Shown: positions 6,801-14,996 of the stretch, in pieces | Layout of the letters: the number at the start of each line of letters is the position of its first letter | Numbering within the stretch: position 1 is the first letter of the stretch | Notes under the pieces: model-generated | What the model saw: only the letters and a program-made list of their open reading frames with translations | Databases searched by the model: none | What the model was told of the DNA's origin: nothing | Made by a program: the position numbers and the translations under genes | Source: Pseudemcibacter aquimaris | GTDB lineage: Bacteria > Pseudomonadota > Alphaproteobacteria > Sphingomonadales > Emcibacteraceae | Assembly (NCBI RefSeq): GCF_028869115.1 | Contig: NZ_CP079800.1 | Span: 1,426,001-1,490,000 of the forward strand | Direction: 5' to 3' | DNA length: 64,000 bases

Positions 6801-9700
6801 GCAATCCAGAAATTACTGCCGTCTGCCGCTGTATATTGCAACCTAATTGCCTGCGTGCCTGAAATGTCATCGCTGACATCAATTTCAACATAAAACCTTA
6901 TGTCATCATCAAGGTTAATAACCTCGGGTACACCAATTTCGTTAATGGTTGGTGGGCGAACGTCGCCAACATGATTTGCGTCAAGGCGTGCTTCTTCGCC
7001 CATAACAGTGTAAATAGGGTCATTATAGGTTCCCGTATTAGTCAGAACCCCGTCAAAATTTTCAAGTGTGATTTTATTATCACCATAATGTATTTCCAGG
7101 CTGTTTTCCTGGTAATAGATTTTCAAATTGCCTTCTGTAAGGTCTGTGGCAGTAAAATCGATTTTATCACCAAATTCAAAATCATTTATGGTATCAACGC
7201 CGAATTCATTATCGAAATACATATAAGTGTCATTACCAGCGCCGCCGCTTAAAGTATCATCACCGCCGCGCGGCAAAATAATATCATCGTTATCAGTGCC
7301 GGTAAGGGCATTGGCATCATTATCACCACGTACAATGTTACTTTCATTGGTGGCTGTACTATTAATGACAAGTACTTCCGTATTCGTATTTATTTCAGAT
7401 GCTGGTATTTCGGCGATATTTAAATTGCTATCGGTTAATGTAATATGTGAAAGGGAGTATATGCCTTCTTCATCAAAAATATCATCATTAAACTGAATTA
7501 ATGCGCCATTAAGCGATGTCATTGCCACATCAAGCGTGTCCCCAGATGGCGTATAAAATATCATGATCGCAGTGGTGATATCGCTGTCTGTATCATGTGC
7601 GGATAAAGATATTTGAACAAAGCCGCCATCATCCATATTCGCGCTATTTGATAATGAAAAACTTTCTAAAACAGGTGCTGCGGTATCATGAAGAATGAAA
7701 TAGTCAACACTTAGAATTTCCGTTAGCCCTTCGATTAAGATACTGCCTTGGTCTGTTTCAATCAGCAGTCCTGATTCATTAACTGTTTGTGTGATTTCGT
7801 TGAAATTAATTAAAGTGTCAGAAATATCAATTTTGTCATAGGTGGGTTCGAAATTTTGAACTGTATCATTGCCAAAAGTGTCATTTACAGACGTAAATTT
7901 ATAAATGCTTTCACCATTTTCGCCGACATAAACATCATTTTCAGGGGTTCCTTCAATAATGCTTGTGGGAAGCAGCGCATAAAGATCGTTACCATTTTGA
8001 TCAATCACATTAATGGTAAGATCAACATCATGAATACTGATGATTTCGATGATCTGTTCATCTGTTAAGCCAGTTCTGTCAATTTCAATGGTGCCATGTC
8101 CGATAATTCGTAATGTTCCGACATCAGTCATTGCATTTTCTGCACTGATTTCAATTTTCACATTTTCTTTAAGCTCCAACGTGTCAATAGATGTGAAGTG
8201 CGCCGCCATTTCCGCGCCTGTGATAATGGTTTCACCACCCTCTGGTGCATGAATAGCGACATATAATTTTCCTGTGACAGGTGTAAAGACCGTATCATCA
8301 ATGTCACTTAGCTGATCAAAAGTGATTTTTGTATCGCCATATGTTTTTACCTGATCAACAGCGAAGAGGGGGCTTGATGAAAAGTCATAATGGGCATTCG
8401 GATTTGATGTATTGTCCAAAGACAATGTAATATTTGATGAATTGTTAACGGCAATTGTACCAATACCAAAATAATCATTTGGCTCACTTACGATTAAATT
8501 AAAATCACCATTTAAATCAAGAACAGCAATTCCAGATAGATTAACTGCGCTTAAATCGAATGTGGTAACATCGGTGTCGTCGTTACCGTTTAAAATTAAT
8601 TTTGTGCTGCCGTCACCATTAATGTTCGTGATGCCGGCAAAATCATGCATATCATCAGCAATTAAAGTGATTAGACCTTCTAATGAAAGAACACCAATGT
8701 TGGCCATATAAATATCGGAAATATCCACGATGGTTGGCTCTGCGGTGGTTTCGCCGCCAATCGGTGTGTCATCCCAATCATCATTTGGTCGGCCGCCACC
8801 GTTTTCATCTTCGTCTATGCCGTCTTTATCCTCGAAATTTGGGCCGCCTTTTCCTTTGCCGGGGTTGTCATCATCCTGACCATCGGTATTGTTGCCGTGG
8901 CCTTTGTTACCGCCTTTGTTGTCATCATTTTCTGATGTTACAGGATCCAGATAATCAGCACGCACACGGATAATGGAACTGCCGTCCCCTTTAAATGCGC
9001 CAAATTCCGCAAATTGTTCACCTGTTAAGATCACTTCTGAATTTACCCACATTTCATCAAGGTTCTTAAGTACAGCTCTATTGATATAAGCTGTTCCGTA
9101 AATCACTAGGCTGTCATTACCGCTTCCTCCGTCGATTACTTCGCCTTCACCGACTTCGCTGACGGTATTGTTATTTAAATCTTCTTCAGTAATAACACTT
9201 GATAGGTTTACGCCGCCCGCTGAATTGGTAATTGAACTTGCTGAATATTGGCCGCTTGTTGTTGTGCCCACAAGGACGATTGTGTCGTCGCCTTCGCCGC
9301 CCTTAACGTTATCGCTGCCGTCACCTGCGCGAATTACGTCGTCACCGCTGCCGGTAATAATTGTATCATCACCTGCTGAACTGGTAACGGTTACGGCCTG
9401 TGGGGTTGAACTAACATTAAGGGTTAGATCTCCGTCACTTGTTGCAATGAACACATTATCAGTGGTTTCAACAAAACTGACGCCTTCTGCGGCAGGGGCA
9501 GAGGTTTCAAGCGTGCCGCCGCCACCATTTGATCCGCCACCACATGCGGACGCGAGAAGAGGAAGAGTTAATGCATTAATTTTCTTAAGAACTGATTTGT
9601 TTTTAAGTTTGGGTTTCAACAGATTAGAAATGGAATTATTGATATTTTTTGATGAAGTATGATCAGTTGATACAATATTATTTTCTATAACTTTTACCAT
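3836..9700 (-). CDS. Giant RTX/Ig-like repeat protein, probable type I secreted or surface protein, 1954 aa
   Basis: The start ATG follows a strong ribosome site (AAGGAG). After about 40 basic/polar residues comes a hydrophobic stretch LTLPLLASACGGGS with Cys53, resembling a lipobox set unusually deep. Residues about 109-142 hold RTX-like nonapeptides (GDDTIITGSGDDVI). Residues about 254-315 are a low-complexity Asp/Gly/Asn/Pro/Lys linker. Four further modules of the type GxDxx...FGxDTIxxF follow near residues 580, 790, 1267 and 1704. Between them lie seven repeats of about 115 residues, four between modules two and three and three between modules three and four. Most of these end like LGI-S-FEI-N followed by an Asp/Ala-Pro, and look like Ig/cadherin-type domains. 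The last 150 residues contain GDTLNIAGEGW, a pattern seen near the C-terminus of type I secreted RTX proteins. Calcium binding and a role in adhesion are inferred. No ABC transporter or membrane fusion gene lies in the window. Confidence 0.85.
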   Translation of the reverse strand: MVKVIENNIVSTDHTSSKNINNSISNLLKPKLKNKSVLKKINALTLPLLASACGGGSNGGGGTLETSAPAAEGVSFVETTDNVFIATSDGDLTLNVSSTPQAVTVTSSAGDDTIITGSGDDVIRAGDGSDNVKGGEGDDTIVLVGTTTSGQYSASSITNSAGGVNLSSVITEEDLNNNTVSEVGEGEVIDGGSGNDSLVIYGTAYINRAVLKNLDEMWVNSEVILTGEQFAEFGAFKGDGSSIIRVRADYLDPVTSENDDNKGGNKGHGNNTDGQDDDNPGKGKGGPNFEDKDGIDEDENGGGRPNDDWDDTPIGGETTAEPTIVDISDIYMANIGVLSLEGLITLIADDMHDFAGITNINGDGSTKLILNGNDDTDVTTFDLSAVNLSGIAVLDLNGDFNLIVSEPNDYFGIGTIAVNNSSNITLSLDNTSNPNAHYDFSSSPLFAVDQVKTYGDTKITFDQLSDIDDTVFTPVTGKLYVAIHAPEGGETIITGAEMAAHFTSIDTLELKENVKIEISAENAMTDVGTLRIIGHGTIEIDRTGLTDEQIIEIISIHDVDLTINVIDQNGNDLYALLPTSIIEGTPENDVYVGENGESIYKFTSVNDTFGNDTVQNFEPTYDKIDISDTLINFNEITQTVNESGLLIETDQGSILIEGLTEILSVDYFILHDTAAPVLESFSLSNSANMDDGGFVQISLSAHDTDSDITTAIMIFYTPSGDTLDVAMTSLNGALIQFNDDIFDEEGIYSLSHITLTDSNLNIAEIPASEINTNTEVLVINSTATNESNIVRGDNDANALTGTDNDDIILPRGGDDTLSGGAGNDTYMYFDNEFGVDTINDFEFGDKIDFTATDLTEGNLKIYYQENSLEIHYGDNKITLENFDGVLTNTGTYNDPIYTVMGEEARLDANHVGDVRPPTINEIGVPEVINLDDDIRFYVEIDVSDDISGTQAIRLQYTAADGSNFWIAGISQSNFKVWQSLNEWFMPGTYELTYVYGYDYENNRFDYQAADLEALGISSSIEITNSNPDLVDPVVNSITLDNLVLDLSTDNKIFITLDATDDMSGIDNVTLYFRGPAGQTQSVIFTPENGMISELVINEHFGSGEYSLIQITARDNAGHHKVYNQTDITEAGLDTSFELINPNEDITAPNIETITTNDDYVYVTGVQDQFSITMTTDENQSGNHFSQLTFQNQNGIIKNIHPDETLIDNISFLDSINADLWEEGTYTLTSAYIYDAGFNIHHYSANDLLENGISFTFEIVAPLKIYGTVENDLLIGGDGYDHFIFGNDFGHDTIESFTLGEDYIDLSLSNILYADITQTINAEGLLLNVGDDSIQINGLTETLNTKYIVGDSKTAIKSISFSNETIDITNGGTVDITVEIEDPDFDVHYVQIVMIDPDGNYKYHTLHDDTNYTMTLEFNEWQHPGDYTIYMVNIYEPHQTWTRYNTEELNNLGINTSLTVINDTPDYDAPELTDLTISHSSIPVGIENVINFTAQASDATSEISDIKIWFRNPSETKTSYVQITPDHQYIGGTYLDDWSEVGTYSMLQIQVTDIAGNSTTYYKADLEEMGLPATFEVTDANTDLTAPELHGITINQPYFDAANIKSDPLYFSLDITDDNSGIEYVSVYLKETNNFDTTTANSWNSHVVQVSDQNLVAGIYQIDRVYVRDVADNYHWYNSDEISSLGIELSFRVLSDGPQPGTTVEGTSEIDTIVGTVDDEVFTLHHGEDTLEFAANWGHDTILDFIQGDDVLDFTGSGLTYAELDVYDTNYGMFIYDESTGSDILLQNFFGELTAGDAKFATTHATDGNDTVTATELVHLNTGLGDDMIEITHDQFNQIDGSEGYDTIIINTDALDGIADIIALNAFTERDALKNIEAIDITNDKHDEIALSINDVINMTDTDNSLVIEGNTGDTLNIAGEGWIASGTQNQNGNDYNLYQSGDATLLIDQEIAII

Positions 9701-9980
9701 TTGAAACTCCTTACTTTTACCGTCTACTAAAATTAATTATTTTTTAACTTATCCTTATAAGTTTTAAAAAGTTGTAAATTGCACGTAATAATTTAGTTAA
9801 AATGTGATGTTAATTTTATGATGAATTTCAGTGTGTTGAATTAACGGCGTTTTTGAAGAACATGGAAAATAAAGAATTTTTCTTTTCTTAAAGTAATAAT
9901 CTAAACTTGAACATTTTCCCCAATAGAAGTAAGCTCAGTTGTAATAAATTCAAATTATATACAATATACAAAGGGGAGAA
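9701..9980. other. Divergent promoter region of RTX and metalloprotease genes
   Basis: This 280-base AT-rich gap must hold the promoters of both divergent genes. The only distinct items I see are the second copy of the 27-base repeat (9791-9817) and the ribosome sites AAGGAG (minus strand, RTX) and GGGGAG (plus strand, protease). Confidence 0.5.
9791..9817. repeat. 27-base repeat, copy 2 (upstream of the RTX gene)
   Basis: Same orientation as 3726-3752, with 25 of 27 bases identical. This copy lies about 90 bases upstream of the RTX start codon and 165 bases upstream of the metalloprotease start. Confidence 0.45.
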
Positions 9981-12398
9981 ATGATGCGTAAATTCGCTTC
10001 AATTCTATTATTATTCGTTTTTTCCACTTCTGCTTTTGCGCAGGACATTTCTGATTTCACAAGAGGAATGGAAAAAAAGGAAGGTTTCTTTAACGTTTAT
10101 TCCGATCATGAGAATGGTAAAGTCTATTTGGAAGTAGATCGTGTTCGCGAAGACTTTATTTATAAAGTCAGTCTTCCGGGTGCACTTGGTTCTAATGATA
10201 TCGGACTTGACCGTGGTCAGCTTGGCGGTACAAAACTTGTTTATTTTGACCGTGTTGGAAAACGTGTTTTCCTTCATCAGAAAAATACAAGATATACAGC
10301 AAATAGTGATAATCCACGTGAACGTCTTGCAGCAACCAATGCATTTGCACCAAGTATCGTTTTTGCATTTGATGTTGTTGCCAGTGACGGTGATAGTTCA
10401 CTGATTGAAATCAGTGAAATGATGCTTGATGATCAACATAGAAGTGCTGCGAAAATTAAACGCAATAATCAAGGTGATTTCTCGCTTGATAAGGGTAGAA
10501 GCTTTGTTGATTTCGAATTTGTAAAAACATTCCCAATGAATACGGAACTTCAATCTGTTGTTTCATTTAAAGGTGAAAATCCTGGTGGATACGTTCGTTC
10601 TGTTGCGGCAAATGCAAATATTATCACATTGAAGCAACGTATTTCGTTTGTTGAACTTCCTGATGATAATTATAAGCCGCGCCGTTTCCATCCAGCGATG
10701 AGTTCTTATAAAACAACCGTTGTTGATTATGCGACATCAATTACAGAACCGATTGAACAGAATTATGTTGATCGTCACCGTCTGATCAAGAAAAACCCAG
10801 ACGCAGAGGTTAGCGAAGCGGTTGAGCCAATCGTATATTACATTGATAGCGGTGCACCTGAATTGATCCGCAATGCACTGCGCGATGGCGTACAGTGGTG
10901 GAACGCGGCATTTGAGGCTGCTGGCTTTAAAGATGCATTTCGCGCTGAAATCATGCCAGAAGGCATGGATCCGGATGATGTACGTTACAATGTTGTGAAC
11001 TGGGTTCATCGTTCAACACGTGGCTGGTCATATGGCGGTACCGTGTTTGATCCTCGTACTGGTGAAATTATTAAAGGTCATGTGACACTTGGTTCATTAC
11101 GTTCTCGTCAAGATTTTATGATCGCCAATGCAGTATCCGGCCCATATAAAGAGGGCGGTAGCATTGATGACAGTCTAGAGCTTGTCCTGGCTCGTACACG
11201 CCAACTTGGCGCTCACGAAGTTGGTCATACGCTTGGTTTTGCGCATAATTATATCGCCAGCATGTTTGGTGATGATGATGTGATGGATTATCCACATCCA
11301 CAAATTAAGCTAGATGAAGATGGCAATGTAAGCATCAAAAACGCTTATGATAATAAAATCGGTGAATGGAATAAAATTGCTGTGAACTGGGCGTACCGTG
11401 AATTCGCGAACGAAGAAGAGGAAGCAGCGGGCCTTAAGAAAATCATGGAAGACGCATATGCAAAAGGTCATAAGTTCATTGCTGATGGTCCAGATAGCCG
11501 TGGTGCAGCAAGTTTGCATGCGGATAGCCATCTTTGGGATTTTGGCGATGATGTTCTTCAAAATACACGTGATATGTATGAAGTGCGTCGCGTTGCACTT
11601 TCCAAATTTGGACTTGATAATATTGCCGATGGAACACCACTAGCGCAGCTTGAGGAAACATTGGTGCCGCTTTATTACTTACCACGTTTCCAAATTAATG
11701 CTGCTTCGAAATCAATCGGCGGTATGATTTATGGGTATGAGGTAAAAGGTGAAAATATCGTTCCGCGCCACAGTATCGTTAGCCGCGCCCGTCAAGATGA
11801 AGCAACAGATATCGTTCTTGAAGCGTTAAGTGCCGATTACCTAACGTTACCAAAGCATATTCTTGATCTTATTCCACCAAAGGCATTTGGTTATAGTTTG
11901 ACCAGAGAAAGCTTCCCGCGTGATACTGGTGCAAGTTTTGATGCACTTGGTATGGTTGAAGCACATGCGAACCATACGCTTGGATTGCTGTTCAATAAAG
12001 AACGTCTGGCACGCATTAACGACCATAATGTTCGTGATAATCAATATATCAGTCTTGATCGCTATATCGTGAAGATCGCATCGAAAACGATCCTTGCACC
12101 GCGTCTTGATGATCCGCTTAAGGCGGCCGTTCATCGCCGTGTTGGTTATACTTTCGTTCATTACATGATGATGACCGCAGGTAATAAGGATGCATCACCA
12201 GCGGCGCAGGCGATGACAGCATCACATCTAAATGGTCTTAAAGGTATTTTGGAAGACCGCATTGCCAATGATGAAATGACACGTGAATATAAAGCATTTT
12301 ATCAGCAACAAGCACGTCGTATTGGTGCATTCTTGGCAGGTGATTATATGCCGAAACATTCGGATCTTGCTCCAATACCACCGGGTGAGCCGATTTAA
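9981..12398 (+). CDS. Zinc-dependent metalloprotease (DUF5117/DUF4953 type), 805 aa, exported
   Basis: A signal peptide (MMRKFASILLLFVFSTSAFAQ) opens the protein. Residues about 35-110 show the conserved N-terminal region of this family, including YKVSLPGALGSNDIGLDRG and QLGG. The zinc site is the extended metzincin-like motif HEVGHTLGFAH, with His412, Glu413, His416 and His422. The family is annotated as zinc-dependent metalloproteases of the periplasm or outer surface; natural substrates are unknown. The start is well supported by GGGGAGAA directly before the ATG; the next codon is also ATG. The gene has its own terminator. Divergent from the RTX gene, which may be coincidence or may reflect a shared surface role. 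Confidence 0.9.
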   Translation: MMRKFASILLLFVFSTSAFAQDISDFTRGMEKKEGFFNVYSDHENGKVYLEVDRVREDFIYKVSLPGALGSNDIGLDRGQLGGTKLVYFDRVGKRVFLHQKNTRYTANSDNPRERLAATNAFAPSIVFAFDVVASDGDSSLIEISEMMLDDQHRSAAKIKRNNQGDFSLDKGRSFVDFEFVKTFPMNTELQSVVSFKGENPGGYVRSVAANANIITLKQRISFVELPDDNYKPRRFHPAMSSYKTTVVDYATSITEPIEQNYVDRHRLIKKNPDAEVSEAVEPIVYYIDSGAPELIRNALRDGVQWWNAAFEAAGFKDAFRAEIMPEGMDPDDVRYNVVNWVHRSTRGWSYGGTVFDPRTGEIIKGHVTLGSLRSRQDFMIANAVSGPYKEGGSIDDSLELVLARTRQLGAHEVGHTLGFAHNYIASMFGDDDVMDYPHPQIKLDEDGNVSIKNAYDNKIGEWNKIAVNWAYREFANEEEEAAGLKKIMEDAYAKGHKFIADGPDSRGAASLHADSHLWDFGDDVLQNTRDMYEVRRVALSKFGLDNIADGTPLAQLEETLVPLYYLPRFQINAASKSIGGMIYGYEVKGENIVPRHSIVSRARQDEATDIVLEALSADYLTLPKHILDLIPPKAFGYSLTRESFPRDTGASFDALGMVEAHANHTLGLLFNKERLARINDHNVRDNQYISLDRYIVKIASKTILAPRLDDPLKAAVHRRVGYTFVHYMMMTAGNKDASPAAQAMTASHLNGLKGILEDRIANDEMTREYKAFYQQQARRIGAFLAGDYMPKHSDLAPIPPGEPI

Positions 12399-12408
12399 TT
12401 TTATTATT

Positions 12409-12437
12409 AAGGGATGACCATAGGTCATCCCTTTTTT
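12409..12437 (+). terminator. Rho-independent terminator after the metalloprotease gene
   Basis: AAGGGATGACC pairs with GGTCATCCCTT around a three-base loop (ATA) and is followed by T residues: an eleven-pair perfect stem. It ends 15 bases before the next start codon, so the MBL pair may be read partly by read-through or from a promoter inside the protease gene. Confidence 0.9.
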
Positions 12438-12452
12438 GTTTTTGGAAATGTT

Positions 12453-13265
12453 ATGAGAAATATATTTGGATTATTGACCCTTTTTATGGTCTCAAGCGCC
12501 TACGCACAGGATGCCAAGCTGTGTCATGTTGCTTCGGCCGGGTTTTACGCAACAGATGGCGAAAAAAGTGTGTTGTTGGATGCGCTTTACCGTGATGGCT
12601 TAGATGGTTTTGAACAAGCCAGCGATATCGTGAATGACCAGATGGAAAAGGCCGAAGGTGTATTTTCAAATGTGAAATTAGTGTTTGCCAGCCATTTTCA
12701 CGGTGATCATATGACCGGTAAGGCGATCTTAAGGCACCTGAGGGCCAATAAAGATGCTGTTGCCGTTGTAACAGAACAATCAAGAACCGTGATTGCAGCC
12801 GCAGGTATTCAACCAAGTGATCAGAATCAGGTAAAGAGCTTTAATATTCCAATTGGTGAGAATGAAAAACTAGATGGGTTGGCTTTTCCGGTAACCCTAT
12901 ATGGCATTAGCCACGGGGAAGGGCGGCCAATTGAAAATATCGGGATGGCCGTTATTGTTTCCGGAAAAACCATAATGCATGTTGGTGATATTTTCGCAAA
13001 AGAAGAGGATCTGATACGAGCCGAGGTTGGAGAAGCCAATATTGATTATTTATTGATGCCTTATTGGCATATGCTTGACCCTGAAACGGTTAGTGACATT
13101 AATCGTGTCTTTAAACCAAAACACATTATCCCGATGCATTTCCCTCCAGCCTCTGGTGGAAATGATCATGTCGAAAGATTAGCGGAAATAAAAAATATAG
13201 CATACGGCAGTGCCAGTAATATCGTAAAACTTGAAGAGGAAATGACTTGTATTGCATTAGATTGA
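12453..13265 (+). CDS. Exported MBL-fold metallo-hydrolase, first of tandem pair, 270 aa
   Basis: A signal peptide (MRNIFGLLTLFMVSSAYAQ) precedes a metallo-beta-lactamase fold. The metal motif HFHGDH (after VKLVFAS) is intact, and later ligand-type positions appear in GISHGEG, HVGD and IPMHFPP. Family members hydrolyse ester, amide or phosphodiester bonds using two metal ions; the substrate here is unknown, and the protein is not a typical beta-lactamase. I placed the start at the ATG at 12453 because the in-frame ATG at 12414 lies within the upstream terminator and would add a long tail before the signal peptide. The gene overlaps its paralogue downstream by 19 bases, so the two are co-translated. 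Confidence 0.85.
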   Translation: MRNIFGLLTLFMVSSAYAQDAKLCHVASAGFYATDGEKSVLLDALYRDGLDGFEQASDIVNDQMEKAEGVFSNVKLVFASHFHGDHMTGKAILRHLRANKDAVAVVTEQSRTVIAAAGIQPSDQNQVKSFNIPIGENEKLDGLAFPVTLYGISHGEGRPIENIGMAVIVSGKTIMHVGDIFAKEEDLIRAEVGEANIDYLLMPYWHMLDPETVSDINRVFKPKHIIPMHFPPASGGNDHVERLAEIKNIAYGSASNIVKLEEEMTCIALD

Positions 13266-14059
13266 TTATTCTTTTTCTTTTGAGCGTTTCACTGTCATTT
13301 GCGCAAGATGCACAAATCTGTCATATCGCAAATACAGGTTTTTTTGTAAGTAATGGCGAAAGTAGTGTTCTTATGGATGCTCTTTATGCGGATGGGATGG
13401 ATGGTGATCCGGTGGCAAGTGGTGTCGTAAACAGCAACATGGAAAATGCGAAGGGGCGTTTTTCAAATGTGGATCTAATTTTCGCGAGTCACATTCACGA
13501 AGATCATATGAAAGCAAAGCCAATCCTGCGCCATTTAAGGGCAAATGATAATGCAAAAGCAATTTTACCCGCGCAGGCCGCCATTTTCATGAGAGCGGCC
13601 GGCATAGGTAATGAAAATGAACGTATTCATTATGCGGATTTAAAACCAGGTGAGGTGCGTGCGTTAGACGGATATGATATGCCCGTTACGCTTTATGGTT
13701 TAAGCCATGGCGCTGGCAATGAAGATATCACCAATATTGGCATTAAAATCGAGGTTAACGGGAAAACAATTATGCATGTGGGGGATATGTATGGCCCCCA
13801 AGCGGGGTTTGGTCCGCAAAATAAAATAACAGTTGATTACTTGATGATCCCGTTTTGGTATTTATACCGCCCAGAAAGAGTTGAATATATCCAAAGCATA
13901 TTTAATGTGCAGAACATTATTCCAATGCATTTTGCGCTCGACAGCAGTGAATGGATGCAATCTATGGGCGGTTTAAAGAGCGTCAAGGAAAGAACATATT
14001 CTTCCACGGATAATATCATCACCCTTGATCAAGAAATGATGTGTATCCCAATTAAATAA
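13247..14059 (+). CDS. Exported MBL-fold metallo-hydrolase, second of tandem pair, 270 aa
   Basis: This is a paralogue of the preceding gene with the same length and the same opening after the signal peptide (SFAQDAQICHIANTGFF against YAQDAKLCHVASAGFY). The metal motif HIHEDH is intact, as are HGAG, HVGD and IPMHF. One segment differs: MPYWHML of the first protein is IPFWYLY here, so a histidine is replaced by tyrosine, which may change specificity. The start is a TTG at 13247, inside the end of the upstream gene, with AGAGGAAATGAC before it; this supports translational coupling. The pair looks like a local duplication followed by divergence. Confidence 0.82.
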   Translation: MYCIRLIILFLLSVSLSFAQDAQICHIANTGFFVSNGESSVLMDALYADGMDGDPVASGVVNSNMENAKGRFSNVDLIFASHIHEDHMKAKPILRHLRANDNAKAILPAQAAIFMRAAGIGNENERIHYADLKPGEVRALDGYDMPVTLYGLSHGAGNEDITNIGIKIEVNGKTIMHVGDMYGPQAGFGPQNKITVDYLMIPFWYLYRPERVEYIQSIFNVQNIIPMHFALDSSEWMQSMGGLKSVKERTYSSTDNIITLDQEMMCIPIK

Positions 14060-14061
14060 AT

Positions 14062-14088
14062 AAGAACGGCATGTTTAGTACCGTTCTT
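14062..14088. terminator. Hairpin terminator between convergent genes
   Basis: AAGAACGG (14062-14069) pairs with CCGTTCTT (14081-14088) around an 11-base loop. T-rich flanks occur on both sides, so it can serve both the MBL pair and the small minus-strand gene that ends at 14096. Confidence 0.65.
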
Positions 14089-14095
14089 TATACGC

Positions 14096-14398
14096 TTAGC
14101 AATTTTTGACTTCTGTATTTGCGAAGAATTGTGCCATTTTAAAAGTTCCAATGAGGGGGGTCAGAACCTTTTGTTCGTTAGCTGGAAGATTTTCGATAAA
14201 AACATTAATCTGTTTTTCTAACCTGGCAATTTTGCTGTCGGATATTCCGCTGCATTCTTCAAATGGATAACAGTTGCCCACATATTCAAGTAACATTGAT
14301 CCAAGCGTAAGTTCATTGATGGATTCTGGTGATAAGCGATCCAGTTTCGTCGATAACCTGCTTAACGCCATGTCGTTAGGTTTCAATTTTTGACCCAT
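14096..14398 (-). CDS. Small cytoplasmic protein of unknown function, 100 aa
   Basis: The ATG at 14398 is chosen because GGGAGG lies eight bases upstream; the longer frame would start at a TTG that overlaps this ribosome site. The protein is mostly helical and polar, without a signal peptide or membrane segment. Three cysteines stand out: GNCYPFEECSG in the middle and a C-terminal KNC. Helical stretches such as SKIARLEKQINVFIENLP could form a short coiled coil. I recognise no family. Confidence 0.55.
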   Translation of the reverse strand: MGQKLKPNDMALSRLSTKLDRLSPESINELTLGSMLLEYVGNCYPFEECSGISDSKIARLEKQINVFIENLPANEQKVLTPLIGTFKMAQFFANTEVKNC

Positions 14399-14447
14399 AC
14401 TTGTTCCTCCCAATAATGACGGGCAAGTTAAAATGTGTGGGTGGGCG

Positions 14448-14723
14448 TTATAGCCGGATATTCATTTTCCCCGAACCAGATTTTTTAATATAGCGACTTA
14501 ATCGTATACATAGTCTGCAAAAAAATACTTCCGACTTTGTTATCCAGAATATCAGCAAAGCTTGTACGAGCCCAAATAAGTCGCGCAGTTTCTGGTTTTT
14601 GGGATTGGTGATATCCCCCACGGATTTGCCCGTGAAGAGGATATTATGATGTTTTTGATAATAATTCTCAAGTGTAAAATGTATGTTTTTCTTTTTATTT
14701 TCAAATAGATAGGTAAAATACAT
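14448..14723 (-). pseudogene. Possible remnant of a LuxR-type regulator
   Basis: A 91-codon minus-strand frame has no ribosome site, but one part (GDITNPKNQKLRDLFGL) resembles the linker that enters the LuxR DNA-binding domain (LRxLFGLTPAEA). After that point the match to a helix-turn-helix moves to another frame (about FADILDNKV...TMYTIKSLY), where a stop codon interrupts it. This is what a decayed luxR gene would look like. The evidence is a short pattern resemblance only. Confidence 0.25.
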
Positions 14724-14737
14724 TATTTAATGTATTT
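14716..14737. promoter_or_regulatory. 22-base palindrome, possible operator
   Basis: AAATACATTA (14716-14725) and TAATGTATTT (14728-14737) are perfect inverted repeats around TT. The half site is similar in flavour to NsrR/Rrf2 operators, and an NsrR-like gene starts at 14997, but at 260 bases the distance is large. Confidence 0.35.
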
Positions 14738-14996
14738 AATAATGTAATAAAAATGTCATAAAATCGTACGCTAAATATTTGTTTTAAAAGAGTAATTATT
14801 GAAGTTTATTGTTGGAAAATAATTCTTAAACTATAGGGTGTAGAAGTAGTATATTTAATACATATAATATTTTATTGAAATCCTTCGCTATGTTGCGCAT
14901 ATTTTTGTCATTGATAAACGAGGATCATATAAAAAGCATTTTGAATCATTCAGAATTTTTATAAATAAAAAGAATTAAGAAGGGGTATAAGTTAGT
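14738..14996. other. AT-rich leader region upstream of the Rrf2 regulator
   Basis: Very AT-rich, without a credible gene. A TATAAT hexamer lies at 14863-14868, about 130 bases before the regulator start, but no good -35 partner is visible. Confidence 0.4.

Noticed and set aside
3836-9700. Many 60-165-codon frames on the plus strand and in other frames across the RTX gene
   Set aside because: They mirror the repeat structure of the RTX gene (for example 6197-6565 and 9168-9662), lack ribosome sites and show no domain.
14096-14413. Longer start (TTG at 14413) for the 100-residue protein
   Set aside because: The TTG overlaps the GGGAGG ribosome site that serves the ATG at 14398.
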